The translations under genes were made by a program, and so were the position numbers. The notes under the pieces are model-generated. The model saw only the letters and a list, made by a program, of their open reading frames with translations, searched no databases and was not told the origin of the DNA. Of a stretch of DNA of 64,000 nt, positions 32,402-40,521 are shown piece after piece; positions within the stretch are counted from its first letter, which is position 1; each line of letters begins with the position of its first letter. The stretch is from Streptomyces sp. TRM68416 (lineage in GTDB: Bacteria > Actinomycetota > Actinomycetes > Streptomycetales > Streptomycetaceae), in assembly GCF_014596915.1 (NCBI RefSeq), contig NZ_JACVWU010000009.1, positions 186,001 to 250,000 of the forward strand, written 5' to 3'.

Positions 32402-34438
32402 TCAGAACGGCAGCTCCGCGGTGTGCACCACCTCCAGGGTCGACACCGACCGGGTCAGGGCCACGTACAGGCGGTGCAGGCCGCGGGGTTCGGACGCGGC
32501 GATCGTCTGCGGCTCCACGACGACGACATGGTCGTACTCCAGGCCCTTGACAAGGCTCGCCGGTACCACGGTCAGCCGGTCGGCGGGGGTGAGCGTCGTG
32601 CGCAGGCGGGGTACGTCGGCGTCGGCCGCGACGACGCCGACGGCGCCCTCCCGCGCGAGGGCGTCGCGTACGGCGGCGGCGACCGCCGCGGGCAGCTCGG
32701 CGGCCGGCACCCGCCGCAGCCACAGCCCGCCGTCCCGGCGCAGGGAACGAGCCGGCGGCACGTCGACGTCGAGGCGGGCGAGCAGCCGGTTGGTCAGTTC
32801 CGCGACGGCGGCGGGCATGCGGAAGCCGGTGGTGAGCGGGACCAGGGCCGCGTCCGGCTTGCCCAGGTGGCCGAGGAGTTCCGGCCAGGAGCGCGCCGCC
32901 CACGGTGTGGTCCCCTGGGCCAGGTCGCCGAGGACCGTGAGCGATCCGAAGGCCGCCCGCCGGGCGACGGCCCGGCACTGCATCGGGGAGAGGTCCTGCG
33001 CCTCGTCGACGACGATGTGGCCGTACCCCTCCGGGTGCTCGATCAGTCCGGCCAGCTCGTCGAGGAGGACGAGGTCGGCGGGCGACCAGCGGGCCGACTT
33101 CCAGGTCCGCGGCGGCTTCGCCCACAGCAGCGCCTGCTGCTCGTCGGCGTCGAGCAGGCCGTCGGCGGCCGCCGCCAACTCGTCGGGCCCGGAGAGGAGT
33201 TCGGCGAGCACCTCCTCCGGCCGCACCCGCGGCCACACGGCGTCGACGTACGCGCCGACGCCCCGCCGCCCGCTCATCGCGCGCACCCAGGCGTTCGGCC
33301 GGGGCCCCGCCCGCCGCTCGGCCTGCCGCCGCAGGCACCCCACGGCCCGGGTCCGCACCCGCTCCCGCCCGACCTCGTACGGCAGTTCCTCGGCGCGTAC
33401 CTCCCGCCCGACCTCGTACGGCAGTTCCTCGGCGCGTACCTCCCGCACGATCGCGGCCAGTTCGTCGGCCTCGACCCGCCAGCGGTAGGAGCCGTCCGGT
33501 ACGACGAGGGGGGCGGCGTTGTTGTCGTCCACGCGCGCGTACTGCGCCCGGCGCAGTACGCGGGCCGTCCGGACGTCGTGCTTGAGGGCCGCGGCCCGTT
33601 CGTCGTCGGTGCCGGTGGCGGGGCGGCGGGCGATCTCCTCTTCGAGGGTCGCCTGGCGTACGCCGGTCTCGCCGAGGGCCGGGAGCACCTCGGAGATGTA
33701 GGAGAGGAAGGTGCGGTTGGGGCCGAGGATCAGCAGGCCGGAGCGCTGGATGCGCTGGGGGTGGGTGTAGAGCAGATAGGCGGCGCGGTGCAGGCCGACG
33801 GCCGTCTTGCCGGTGCCGGGGGCGCCCTGGACGCAGACGGAGACACCGGCGTCGGCGCGGACGAGGTCGTCCTGCTCGGGCTGGATGGTCGCGGCGATGT
33901 CCCGCATGGGGCCGACCCGGGGCCGTTCGATCTCCCGCGCGACGATCTCGCTGACCTGCGACTCGCCCCGTGCGAGGTGCTCGTCCTCCAGCCCGGTGAG
34001 GTCGGCGGAGTCGCCGCGGCTGCCCGCCGCCCAGCCGAACCTGCGCCGTACGGCGACGCCCTGCGGGTCGCGGGCGCTCGCCTGGTAGAAGGCCCGGGAG
34101 ACGGGGGCGCGCCAGTCGACGACGAGGGGCGGGGCAGCGGGGTCCTCGGTGATCCGCAGCCGGCCGACGTGGTAGCGCTGCCCGGTGTGCGGGCCGTCGC
34201 CGAAGTCCAGGCAGCCGAAGAACAGCGGTCCTTCGGGCAGTTCCCGCATGGCCTTCGCGCGGCTGCGCAGCCGGTAGCCCAGGACCTCGGCGTCGGCCCC
34301 GGAGGCGGAGACGTCCTCGCCGACGACGATCTGTTCGTCGGCGTGGGCGGCCATGGCGGCGAGGGCGGCCCGGCAGCGGTCGTGGTGGATGCGTTCGTGG
34401 CGGAGGGCGTCCTGGAGGGCAGGGTCGGCTGACGTCAT
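32402..34438 (-). CDS. helR: HelD-family RNA polymerase recycling ATPase (HelR type)
   Basis: A 678-residue SF1-like ATPase related to UvrD that frees RNA polymerase from DNA or drug; in S. venezuelae HelR confers rifamycin tolerance. Walker A is VQGAPGTGKTAVGLHR, Walker B is HIVVDEAQDLSPMQ, motif III GDLAQGTTPW and the C-terminal motif VTLT-like YVALTRS follows. The N-terminal coiled coil that enters the polymerase secondary channel is short. The ATG at 34438 was chosen; 126 upstream codons in frame overlap the tetR gene and are not real. I see no rifamycin-associated element upstream. A 39-bp tandem duplication lies inside. Confidence 0.85.
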   Translation of the reverse strand: MTSADPALQDALRHERIHHDRCRAALAAMAAHADEQIVVGEDVSASGADAEVLGYRLRSRAKAMRELPEGPLFFGCLDFGDGPHTGQRYHVGRLRITEDPAAPPLVVDWRAPVSRAFYQASARDPQGVAVRRRFGWAAGSRGDSADLTGLEDEHLARGESQVSEIVAREIERPRVGPMRDIAATIQPEQDDLVRADAGVSVCVQGAPGTGKTAVGLHRAAYLLYTHPQRIQRSGLLILGPNRTFLSYISEVLPALGETGVRQATLEEEIARRPATGTDDERAAALKHDVRTARVLRRAQYARVDDNNAAPLVVPDGSYRWRVEADELAAIVREVRAEELPYEVGREVRAEELPYEVGRERVRTRAVGCLRRQAERRAGPRPNAWVRAMSGRRGVGAYVDAVWPRVRPEEVLAELLSGPDELAAAADGLLDADEQQALLWAKPPRTWKSARWSPADLVLLDELAGLIEHPEGYGHIVVDEAQDLSPMQCRAVARRAAFGSLTVLGDLAQGTTPWAARSWPELLGHLGKPDAALVPLTTGFRMPAAVAELTNRLLARLDVDVPPARSLRRDGGLWLRRVPAAELPAAVAAAVRDALAREGAVGVVAADADVPRLRTTLTPADRLTVVPASLVKGLEYDHVVVVEPQTIAASEPRGLHRLYVALTRSVSTLEVVHTAELPF
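33362..33439. repeat. 39-bp exact tandem duplication inside helR
   Basis: Two identical 39-bp units lie back to back and encode REVRAEELPYEVG twice. The frame is kept, and 13 residues are added in the region between the two ATPase lobes. Identity at all positions points to a recent event. Confidence 0.9.
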
Positions 34439-34462
34439 TCCACCGAGCGTAGCGAAATAACG

Positions 34463-34473
34463 TAACCGAGTTA
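34463..34473. promoter_or_regulatory. Palindrome between tetR and helR
   Basis: TAAC, CGA and GTTA form an 11-bp palindrome inside an AT-rich gap of 41 bp, 25 bp upstream of the helR start. TetR-type operators often look like this, and the adjacent gene encodes a TetR protein. A second ACCGAG lies at 34482. Confidence 0.4.
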
Positions 34474-34479
34474 AATTTT

Positions 34480-35103
34480 TTACCGAGTCTCGCGTGTGGT
34501 GGTGAGCCCCGGCAGCCCCTTCTCCAGCAGCCCGAACGCCCGCTCGGCGGCGGCCACCGCGTCCGCCTTCACCTCCGCCGCCCGCTCCCCGGCCGCGATC
34601 CGCCGCCAGTTCTCCTGCGCGAGCACCCGCTGTACGGCGATGATCTGCCCCGCGGCCAGCCGCCCGTCCAGGCCTCCGCCGAGCGCCTCGGCGAGGGCGG
34701 CCTCGGACCGCTCGAACCAGCCGAACATCCGGGCCATGAGCGCGGGGGTGCCGTACAGCAGGGAGTGGAAGGCGAGCACCTGCGGATGGTCGTTGAGCCC
34801 GGTGATCGGATCGCACCGCTCAAGACCGTCCAGGAAGTGCCGCCGCAACGCCTCCAGCGGCGTCGGCCCCTCCCCCGCCACCCGCGCGGCCTCCCCCTCG
34901 TGATCGGCGATCCGGTACAGGACCAGGTCCTCCTTGGCCGGGAAGTACCGGAACAGCGTCGGCTTGGAGATCTCGGCGGCCGCGGCGACCTCCGCGACGG
35001 ACACCGCCTCGAACCCCTTCTCCAGGAAGAGCCGCACGGCGATGTCCGACACGGCCTCGTACATCCGCCGCTTCTTGCGCTCCCGCAGGCCGGTCTCACT
35101 CAT
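34480..35103 (-). CDS. TetR-family transcriptional regulator
   Basis: A 207-residue regulator. The N-terminal HTH is clear (residues 8-58: KRRMYEAVSDIAVRLFLEKG; VAEVAAAAEISKPTLFRYFP). The remaining all-helical part is a ligand-binding and dimer domain (WFERSEAALAEAL region). It lies 41 bp upstream of helR on the same strand and could be in one transcript with it. The ligand cannot be predicted. Confidence 0.88.
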   Translation of the reverse strand: MSETGLRERKKRRMYEAVSDIAVRLFLEKGFEAVSVAEVAAAAEISKPTLFRYFPAKEDLVLYRIADHEGEAARVAGEGPTPLEALRRHFLDGLERCDPITGLNDHPQVLAFHSLLYGTPALMARMFGWFERSEAALAEALGGGLDGRLAAGQIIAVQRVLAQENWRRIAAGERAAEVKADAVAAAERAFGLLEKGLPGLTTTRETR

Positions 35104-35137
35104 GGGTCGAGCGTACGCAGTGCGGCACGCCGCGGTC

Positions 35138-37312
35138 TCAGGCCAGGGCCCGGGTCAGGAAGCGGTTCGGGGTCAGGCGGGTGCGCAGGCCCAGGATGCC
35201 GACGGCGGCCTTCAGGGTGACCGCGTAGGCGTCCACGGCACGGCGGACGTTGGGCGCGTCCAGGCTGGTGCCGGTCACCAGGCGGTCCAGGTCGACGTAC
35301 GCGGAGCGCAGGATCTCGACCCGCTGGTAGGCACGCCAGTCACCGCGCCAGCCCGCGGTGTGCTCCGGCGCCAGCCTGGACGCCCAGCGCCCCTGCATGC
35401 GCTCGCGCAGGTGCTGTCGGACGGGGGTGAGGTGTATGTGCCGGACGAGGTCGTACAGCGGGTCGCCCACCACCGCCATCTCCCAGTCGATGATGGTCAG
35501 CCCCCGGCCGTCGGGCGCGCACACCAGGTTCCACGGGTTCAGGTCGCCGTGCAGCAGGACGGGGGTGCGCTCGCGCACCTGGTACTGGGCCAGCACCCGG
35601 TCCAGCCGCTCGGCGTCGGGCAGCCCCAGCAGCCGGGCGAGCTGCTGCGACTCCTTCGGCAACTCGGCGACGAGCTCTACGAGTTGACCGCACAGCCAGG
35701 GGTAGAAGCGCCCCTCGCCCGCGGTCGGGTCGACCTTCTTGTAGTCGACCGTCGTCAGGGCGTGCAGCTGGTCCACCAGGCAGTCCGCCTGGAGCAGCCG
35801 CAGTCCGTCCACCGGGTGGGCGGGGCGCAGCCCGGAGTCGAGGGGCGGGCCCTCGTAGGAGTGGATGGCGAAAGGTTCCCGCCGACTGCACTTGCCGAGG
35901 GCGAGGACTCTGGGCGCCGAGACCCCGCACTGCGACTCCTCGATGACGCGGAGCACGGCGTGCTCGCTCAGGTATCCGCGCTCGCGCCGGCAGACGTTCG
36001 CCACCTTGCGGCGCACCACCACCGGGAAGTCCGTACCCGGTACCCGCACCACGGAGTTGAGGTGCCCGGTGCCCTTGAAGACCCGGTTCGCCGGGGCCGC
36101 GCCCTCGGCGTGCAGCGCCTCGGTCACGGCGGAGTCCGGGAACTCCGACCGCTCGGGAACCCGGCTGTCCCGGGTCCAGCCGCGGTTCCGGTCCCGCGGC
36201 GCCCCCTCGCCGAGTCTGGCCTCCCGCCACCGGTGCAGGATCGTCTCGATCTCCTGCTCGCCCGGCAGGTTCCTGAGCTCGAGCGGCCCGGCCGCCGCCC
36301 CGAGCGCCCGGTGCACCGACGCCGTCGCCTCGTCCAGGCTCCTCTGGTCGGGCGAGTCCAGCAGGGACCGTGCGGCGCGCATCACGTCCGGGTAGACGGA
36401 CTGCGCCCGCTCGAAGGCGACGTAGCGGCGCAGGTCCTTGGCCATGCCGCGGGTGGCCGCGGGGTGGATCCGTTCCATGGCGTCCGCCCAGGCCCCGGTG
36501 ACCTCCTCCCACTGGTGGTCCGGATAGCGCATGCGCACGAGATGCGTGGCGAGGTCGTGCAGGGGGTCGCCGTAGGTCGCCAGCTCCCAGTCGACGCAGA
36601 TCAGCGGCGGGGCTCCGCCGTACGACACGATCAGGTTGTCCCGGTGCAGATCGGCGTGGAGCAGGCTGTACGGACGTGGGGCCAGCTCCGGCACGCGGTC
36701 GGCGAAGCGTTTCAGGGCGTCCTCGGGCACGCCCAGGGCCACGAACAGGCCGCCGAAGTCGTCCCAGTTGGGCTGCCGGATCTGCCGGTCCGCCATGCGT
36801 GCCAGGGTCCGCAGGAAGCCGCTGCTGTCCCCGTGGTCGCGCGGCCAGCCGAACGGCAGCGGCGGCAGCGTCCGCGGGCACACCTCGGTCATCCGGGCGA
36901 GCAGGTGGGCGAGTTCGGTGACGAGTTCGCCGTCCACGGCTCTGCCGTTGCCGCACACGGTGGACAGCGGGACGCCCTCCACATAGCTGTGGATGGCGAA
37001 CTGGCTCGTCCGGACCAGGCACTTCGGGGCGGGCAGGACACTGCCGACGGCGTCGAGGATCGCGGCCTCGTCCTGCCAGGTCCTGATCACCACCGGCAGT
37101 GTCCTGGGCTGCCGCATGCGCACGGTCACCGAGGTGCCGGCTTCGAGGCCGAGGTGCGGGGCGGCCTCCTCGGTCACCGGCAGGACGTAGTTCTGGTTGT
37201 GGTGTCCCCGGGCCGACTGGCCCTGCTGCGTGGCCCGCAGCACGAGGGACCAGATCTCCGAGGGGGTGGTGCGTTCTCCCACGTGGGGAAGGGGCAGAGG
37301 TGGTGCGCCCAC
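35138..37312 (-). CDS. Tandem aminoglycoside-phosphotransferase-like kinase
   Basis: A 724-residue protein made of two APH/choline-kinase-like domains. The first (about 30-330) has the Brenner motif LLHADLHRDNLIVSYGG and metal motif CVDWELATYGDPLHDLATHL. The second (about 415-700) has VLLHGDLNPWNLVC and IIDWEMAVVGDPLYDLVRHI. Both active sites look complete, so both may phosphorylate. The natural substrate is unknown and resistance is not implied. The GTG at 37312 with GGAG before it was chosen; TTG at 37354 is an alternative. It follows a devA-like GntR gene on the same strand. Confidence 0.82.
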   Translation of the reverse strand: MGAPPLPLPHVGERTTPSEIWSLVLRATQQGQSARGHHNQNYVLPVTEEAAPHLGLEAGTSVTVRMRQPRTLPVVIRTWQDEAAILDAVGSVLPAPKCLVRTSQFAIHSYVEGVPLSTVCGNGRAVDGELVTELAHLLARMTEVCPRTLPPLPFGWPRDHGDSSGFLRTLARMADRQIRQPNWDDFGGLFVALGVPEDALKRFADRVPELAPRPYSLLHADLHRDNLIVSYGGAPPLICVDWELATYGDPLHDLATHLVRMRYPDHQWEEVTGAWADAMERIHPAATRGMAKDLRRYVAFERAQSVYPDVMRAARSLLDSPDQRSLDEATASVHRALGAAAGPLELRNLPGEQEIETILHRWREARLGEGAPRDRNRGWTRDSRVPERSEFPDSAVTEALHAEGAAPANRVFKGTGHLNSVVRVPGTDFPVVVRRKVANVCRRERGYLSEHAVLRVIEESQCGVSAPRVLALGKCSRREPFAIHSYEGPPLDSGLRPAHPVDGLRLLQADCLVDQLHALTTVDYKKVDPTAGEGRFYPWLCGQLVELVAELPKESQQLARLLGLPDAERLDRVLAQYQVRERTPVLLHGDLNPWNLVCAPDGRGLTIIDWEMAVVGDPLYDLVRHIHLTPVRQHLRERMQGRWASRLAPEHTAGWRGDWRAYQRVEILRSAYVDLDRLVTGTSLDAPNVRRAVDAYAVTLKAAVGILGLRTRLTPNRFLTRALA

Positions 37313-37380
37313 AGGTCGCTCCGGTGCATCGCGAGAGGCGGAAGGGTCTGGCAAAACCTAGGTGCGGGCGGTATCAGGCA

Positions 37381-37396
37381 CGCCCGGATCCGGGCG
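37381..37396. repeat. 16-bp palindrome upstream of the kinase gene
   Basis: CGCCCGGATCCGGGCG is a perfect palindrome between the GntR-type stop and the kinase start. It could be a weak terminator of the first gene or an operator of the second. Confidence 0.45.
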
Positions 37397-37495
37397 GGAG
37401 GGGCACAAGGGGGTGGAGGGCCGCTCTGCCTCATACACGTGCGCGGAGGAACGATCGCTCAGCGGTGCGCGCATGCTAGCGCACGGCACCGGGCG

Positions 37496-38344
37496 CTACC
37501 GGGAGAGTTGGTGCCACACCGAGTCGAACCAGACGCGCATGCTGTCCACGAAGACGGAGCCGGGCGAGTCCGGGTCCTCGTCCTTGATGTGGTGGGTCAG
37601 CGTGGCGCCGAGGCCCAGCACGTCGTAGGACTCGATCACCTCGCCGGTGTCCAGCTCCATGGGGCGCACGATGACCTCGTACATGCCGTGCAGGGCCTCG
37701 ACGCCGTTGAGCAGGTAGAGCTTGAAGGCGGGGGTCAGCGGGGCCTGCCGGATGTCCACGTCGATGTGCTGCACGTACTCCTCGGTCCTCAGATCCCGCA
37801 GCAGGCGTCGCAGCGAGGCGGTGTACCGGCGGCTCATCTCGCGCATGCGCTCGCCCGGGCGCGGGTCGGAGGGGTCGTCCCGGGACCGGGGGTAGGGCAT
37901 GACCATGTCCTCGGCGGGCAGCAGCATGCGCAGCGCGATGCTCCGGGGCTGGATCTCGGCGCGCCGGATGCGCTCCGCCTGGAGGCGGATGTGCGCCTCC
38001 AGGGACTCCGAGGTGAGCGTGTAGACGTCCAGGGTGACCTCGGGGCGCTCGAACGCCTCGCTGATCAGGGGGCCTAGCGTGACCGGGCCGAAGTTGCGGC
38101 GGGCGGCGGGCGGGGACTGGATGCGGCGGGTGTCGGTCACCACCCGGGAGCCGCTGCCCTGCCGCGACTCGATCCAGCCCTCGCCGACCAGTTCCCGCAG
38201 GGCGCGCTGGACGGTGTCGCGGGAGACCCCGAACTCGGCCGCCAGTTCCCGCTGGGAGGGCAGGTTGACGCCCATCGGGTAGGTGCCGTCGGTGATCCGG
38301 TTCCTGAGCTCGCCGGCGAGCCTCTCGTACTCCTTGTCCACCAC
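37496..38344 (-). CDS. GntR-family regulator of the devA-like group
   Basis: A 282-residue regulator. Residues about 2-70 are the GntR winged helix (ELRNRITDGTYPMGVNLPSQ; FGVSRDTVQRALRELVGEGW). The C-terminal domain matches the DevA/DevE proteins encoded just upstream, with the shared block FKLYLLNGVEALHGMYEVI and the end VFVDSMRVWFDSVWHQLS. So it is a third, more distant paralogue in one cluster. The GTG at 38344 was chosen because a -35/-10 pair and a palindrome occupy the sequence just upstream, which excludes the longer frame to 38464. Confidence 0.85.
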   Translation of the reverse strand: MVDKEYERLAGELRNRITDGTYPMGVNLPSQRELAAEFGVSRDTVQRALRELVGEGWIESRQGSGSRVVTDTRRIQSPPAARRNFGPVTLGPLISEAFERPEVTLDVYTLTSESLEAHIRLQAERIRRAEIQPRSIALRMLLPAEDMVMPYPRSRDDPSDPRPGERMREMSRRYTASLRRLLRDLRTEEYVQHIDVDIRQAPLTPAFKLYLLNGVEALHGMYEVIVRPMELDTGEVIESYDVLGLGATLTHHIKDEDPDSPGSVFVDSMRVWFDSVWHQLSR

Positions 38345-38421
38345 TGGACCGTACCGCCCGCCCTGCAACCGCACACCGGCATCCGGCCAATTGGGCTGCA
38401 CTGCGCGCGAGTTGGTTAGGC

Positions 38422-38451
38422 GATCTACCGGTAGGGGCAGACCCACATCAA
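38422..38451 (-). promoter_or_regulatory. Putative promoter of the third GntR-type gene
   Basis: On the minus strand TTGATG (38446-38451) and TAGATC (38422-38427) are separated by 18 bp. Both resemble the major sigma factor hexamers. The start codon at 38344 lies about 70 bp further. Confidence 0.45.
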
Positions 38452-38458
38452 GCAACCA

Positions 38459-38470
38459 GTCCAATTGGAC
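38459..38470. promoter_or_regulatory. Palindrome upstream of the third GntR-type promoter
   Basis: GTCCAATTGGAC is a perfect 12-bp palindrome 7 bp upstream of the proposed -35 hexamer. It shares the CCAA/TTGG half-site with the repeats in front of devA and devE. Confidence 0.45.
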
Positions 38471-38518
38471 GGCAAGTTGAACGCACCAATCCGGATGACG
38501 GAAAGGCCGAGGCCGATG

Positions 38519-39268
38519 TCAGCCCTGCCCGCGGATCACCCTCAGCAACGACCACAGCGACCCCACCACCGCCGTAGCCCCGGCCTCCCGCAGCAGCCCC
38601 TCCTTGCGCCCGTTGCGCGCGTAGCCGAGGAACGGGACCCCGGCGCTGCGCGCGGCCTCGTGGTCGGAGGGGGTGTCGCCGATCATCAGGGCCGCGGAGG
38701 GGGCCGCACCCATCGCGTTCAGGGCGCGGTGCAGGCAGTGGGGGTGGGGTTTGAGGTGGTGCAGGTTCTGGGTGCGGCCGTAGACGTGCGGGGCGAAGCA
38801 GCCCTCCAGGCCGCGGCCGGAGAGATAGGTGCGCACCACGCGCGGGGAGTTGTTCGTGACGACGGCCAGCCGCGCGCCGACCGCCGTCCAGGTGCGGATC
38901 AGCGGGTCGGCGTACGGGGTCGGCATCGCGGAGGCCGTCGCCCGCAGTTCCTCCTTGGTGAGACGTTCCTCCAGCTCGGCCACCAGGTCACTGCCGGGGT
39001 GCCGGCGGTCCACGGCGCGCAGCACGACGTGCGGGTCGAGGGTCTCGCGTTCGCGCTCCGTCAGCAGACCGTGCAGGCCCCGCCCCTCCAGCCACTCCAC
39101 GAGGTCGGTCGCCACCCGCTCGGCCGCGTGACCGGCGAACAGGCGGCAGACGGGCCCGTCGAAGTCCCAGAGGACCACACGGGCGTTCCCGACCAGCTCC
39201 CGGAGCATGTCCGGGTCGCTCTCCGCCTCGGCCGCCACCGGTTCAGTCTGCCTCGTATCAGAAGTCAC
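38519..39268 (-). CDS. devB: HAD-superfamily hydrolase DevB
   Basis: A 249-residue HAD phosphatase-like protein. Motif I is VVLWDFDGPV (normally DxDGT), motif II VVTNNSP, motif III HLKPHPHCL and motif IV LMIGDTPSDHEAA. A four-helix cap (about 45-120) lies between I and II. In S. coelicolor the devA-devB operon is needed for normal aerial development. The GTG start shares one base with the devA stop (TAGTG), which is strong evidence for translational coupling. The substrate is unknown. Confidence 0.88.
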   Translation of the reverse strand: MTSDTRQTEPVAAEAESDPDMLRELVGNARVVLWDFDGPVCRLFAGHAAERVATDLVEWLEGRGLHGLLTERERETLDPHVVLRAVDRRHPGSDLVAELEERLTKEELRATASAMPTPYADPLIRTWTAVGARLAVVTNNSPRVVRTYLSGRGLEGCFAPHVYGRTQNLHHLKPHPHCLHRALNAMGAAPSAALMIGDTPSDHEAARSAGVPFLGYARNGRKEGLLREAGATAVVGSLWSLLRVIRGQG

Positions 39269-40140
39269 TAGGAGAGTGTCAGGTCCGTGGTGATGGTTTC
39301 CCAGAGGGCGTCGAACCACTTCTGGGATTCCTCCACAAAGGCCGCGTCCCGCTCCGCCGCCTGCTTGACGAAGGAGAAGAGCAGCGACTGGGAGCCGAGG
39401 GCGTCGTACATCTCCAGGGTCTGGCTCTCCCACTCCTCCGCCCGCTCGGTGAGCACGTAGTAGCCGATCAGCGCCTCCACACCGTTGAGCAGGTACAGCT
39501 TCACCGGCGGGGTGAACGGCAGGGCACGGTAGGCGACATGGACGTCGATGCCGTGTGTGGAGCGGAAGGACTGGAGGTTGTGACGCAGCACCTGGGCCTG
39601 GGCGTTGCGCATCGACAGCCAGCGCTTGTGCACCGGATCGTCCTCGCCGTGGGCCTCGACCAGGCGGGGGAAGGCCAGAGTGATCTCCCGGGAGGGGAGC
39701 AGGATGCGTACGTCGATCGACTCCGGGCGGACGGTGCCCGCATGGATCCGGCGCAGCGGCTCGCCGAGCGCCAGCATCAGGGTCTCGGCGGTGTGGCAGA
39801 CGACGTCCACGCGCACCCGGCGGGCCGAGAACGCCTCCACCAGGCGGGGCGCGAGACCCACCATCGTCGGCTTCGGCTCGCCGCGCGCGGGGCCCGGTGC
39901 CGCGATGCGCGGTGGGCTGCCCTTGCTCACGTTGCTGAGCAGGCCGTCCTCCTGGAGGGCGCGCAGGGCCTGGCGGACGGTGCCGCGCTCCACGCCGAAC
40001 TCCTCGGCGAGTTCGGCCTGGGTGGGCAGGCGGTCTCCCGCCTTGAGGTCTCCGACGCGGATGCGTTCCCGCAGGATGTCGGCGATTTCCTGGGGCGAGA
40101 GCCTTCTGCTGCCGTTCACTGCCACGTTCTCCTGGGTCAC
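39268..40140 (-). CDS. devA: GntR-family developmental regulator DevA
   Basis: A 290-residue GntR-type regulator required for aerial hyphae development in S. coelicolor (SCO4190). The N-terminal winged helix covers about 10-75 (EIADILRERIRVGDLKAGDR; FGVERGTVRQALRALQEDGL). The C-terminal effector domain carries the group block TPPVKLYLLNGVEALIGYYV. Three starts are possible: TTG 40146, GTG 40140 and GTG 40119; the last has GGAG at good distance but GTG 40140 matches the paralogue's extent. It is divergent from a small membrane protein gene, with an inverted repeat between. Confidence 0.9.
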   Translation of the reverse strand: MTQENVAVNGSRRLSPQEIADILRERIRVGDLKAGDRLPTQAELAEEFGVERGTVRQALRALQEDGLLSNVSKGSPPRIAAPGPARGEPKPTMVGLAPRLVEAFSARRVRVDVVCHTAETLMLALGEPLRRIHAGTVRPESIDVRILLPSREITLAFPRLVEAHGEDDPVHKRWLSMRNAQAQVLRHNLQSFRSTHGIDVHVAYRALPFTPPVKLYLLNGVEALIGYYVLTERAEEWESQTLEMYDALGSQSLLFSFVKQAAERDAAFVEESQKWFDALWETITTDLTLS

Positions 40141-40226
40141 GACCAAACGCTACAACTCCATCCCATCTATGGGGAGTTGTTCGTAACTTGTTTATGAGTA
40201 CTAACCAAGTGGGGACAACATAATCA

Positions 40227-40242
40227 AAGTTGGCACCAACTT
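40227..40242. promoter_or_regulatory. Putative DevA-family operator upstream of devA
   Basis: AAGTTGG, CA and CCAACTT form a perfect 16-bp palindrome 87 bp upstream of devA and 55 bp upstream of the small membrane protein gene. The same half-sites occur before devE. Autoregulation of devA was reported in S. coelicolor, and this is the natural site. Confidence 0.6.
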
Positions 40243-40297
40243 GGCCGAGTTGGCGGAACCCTGGGATCAAGTTGGACGTCCAGAAGGGGGAACCATC

Positions 40298-40486
40298 GTG
40301 CCCGCTCTCGCCCTCCTCGCCGCCGTTGTCGTCGTCGGCATCGAACAGACGGTGCAAGTCGCCTACGGCACCACCGGCCTCGTCGGTCTGCTCCTGCTCA
40401 CCATAGGCGTCAAGGCCAAGAGCCCGGCCGTCAGCTCCGTCGGCGCCGTCGTGCTCGCCCTCCTGGTCTCGGGACCGGCCCTGTGA
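40298..40486 (+). CDS. Small membrane protein between devA and devE, 62 aa
   Basis: A 62-residue protein with two membrane helices: about residues 1-20 (VPALALLAAVVVVGIEQTVQ) and a stretch split as GLVGLLLLTIGVKA and SSVGAVVLALLVSGPAL. AAGGGGGAA lies before the GTG start. It is conserved between devA and devE in S. coelicolor as far as I recall (SCO4189). It may share the devA operator. No function is known. Confidence 0.7.
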   Translation: MPALALLAAVVVVGIEQTVQVAYGTTGLVGLLLLTIGVKAKSPAVSSVGAVVLALLVSGPAL

Positions 40487-40521
40487 CCGTGCGGTACCCG
40501 GATCAGCCGCCCTGGGGGCGA

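Noticed and set aside
34439-34479. Rifamycin-associated element upstream of helR
   Set aside because: The 41-bp gap is AT-rich and lacks the GC-rich 19-bp inverted repeat expected. Only a TetR-type palindrome is seen.
34934-38077. Plus-strand open frame of more than 1,000 codons
   Set aside because: It is antisense to the double-APH kinase and GntR genes, has low-complexity composition and no family pattern. The kinase motifs on the other strand are decisive.
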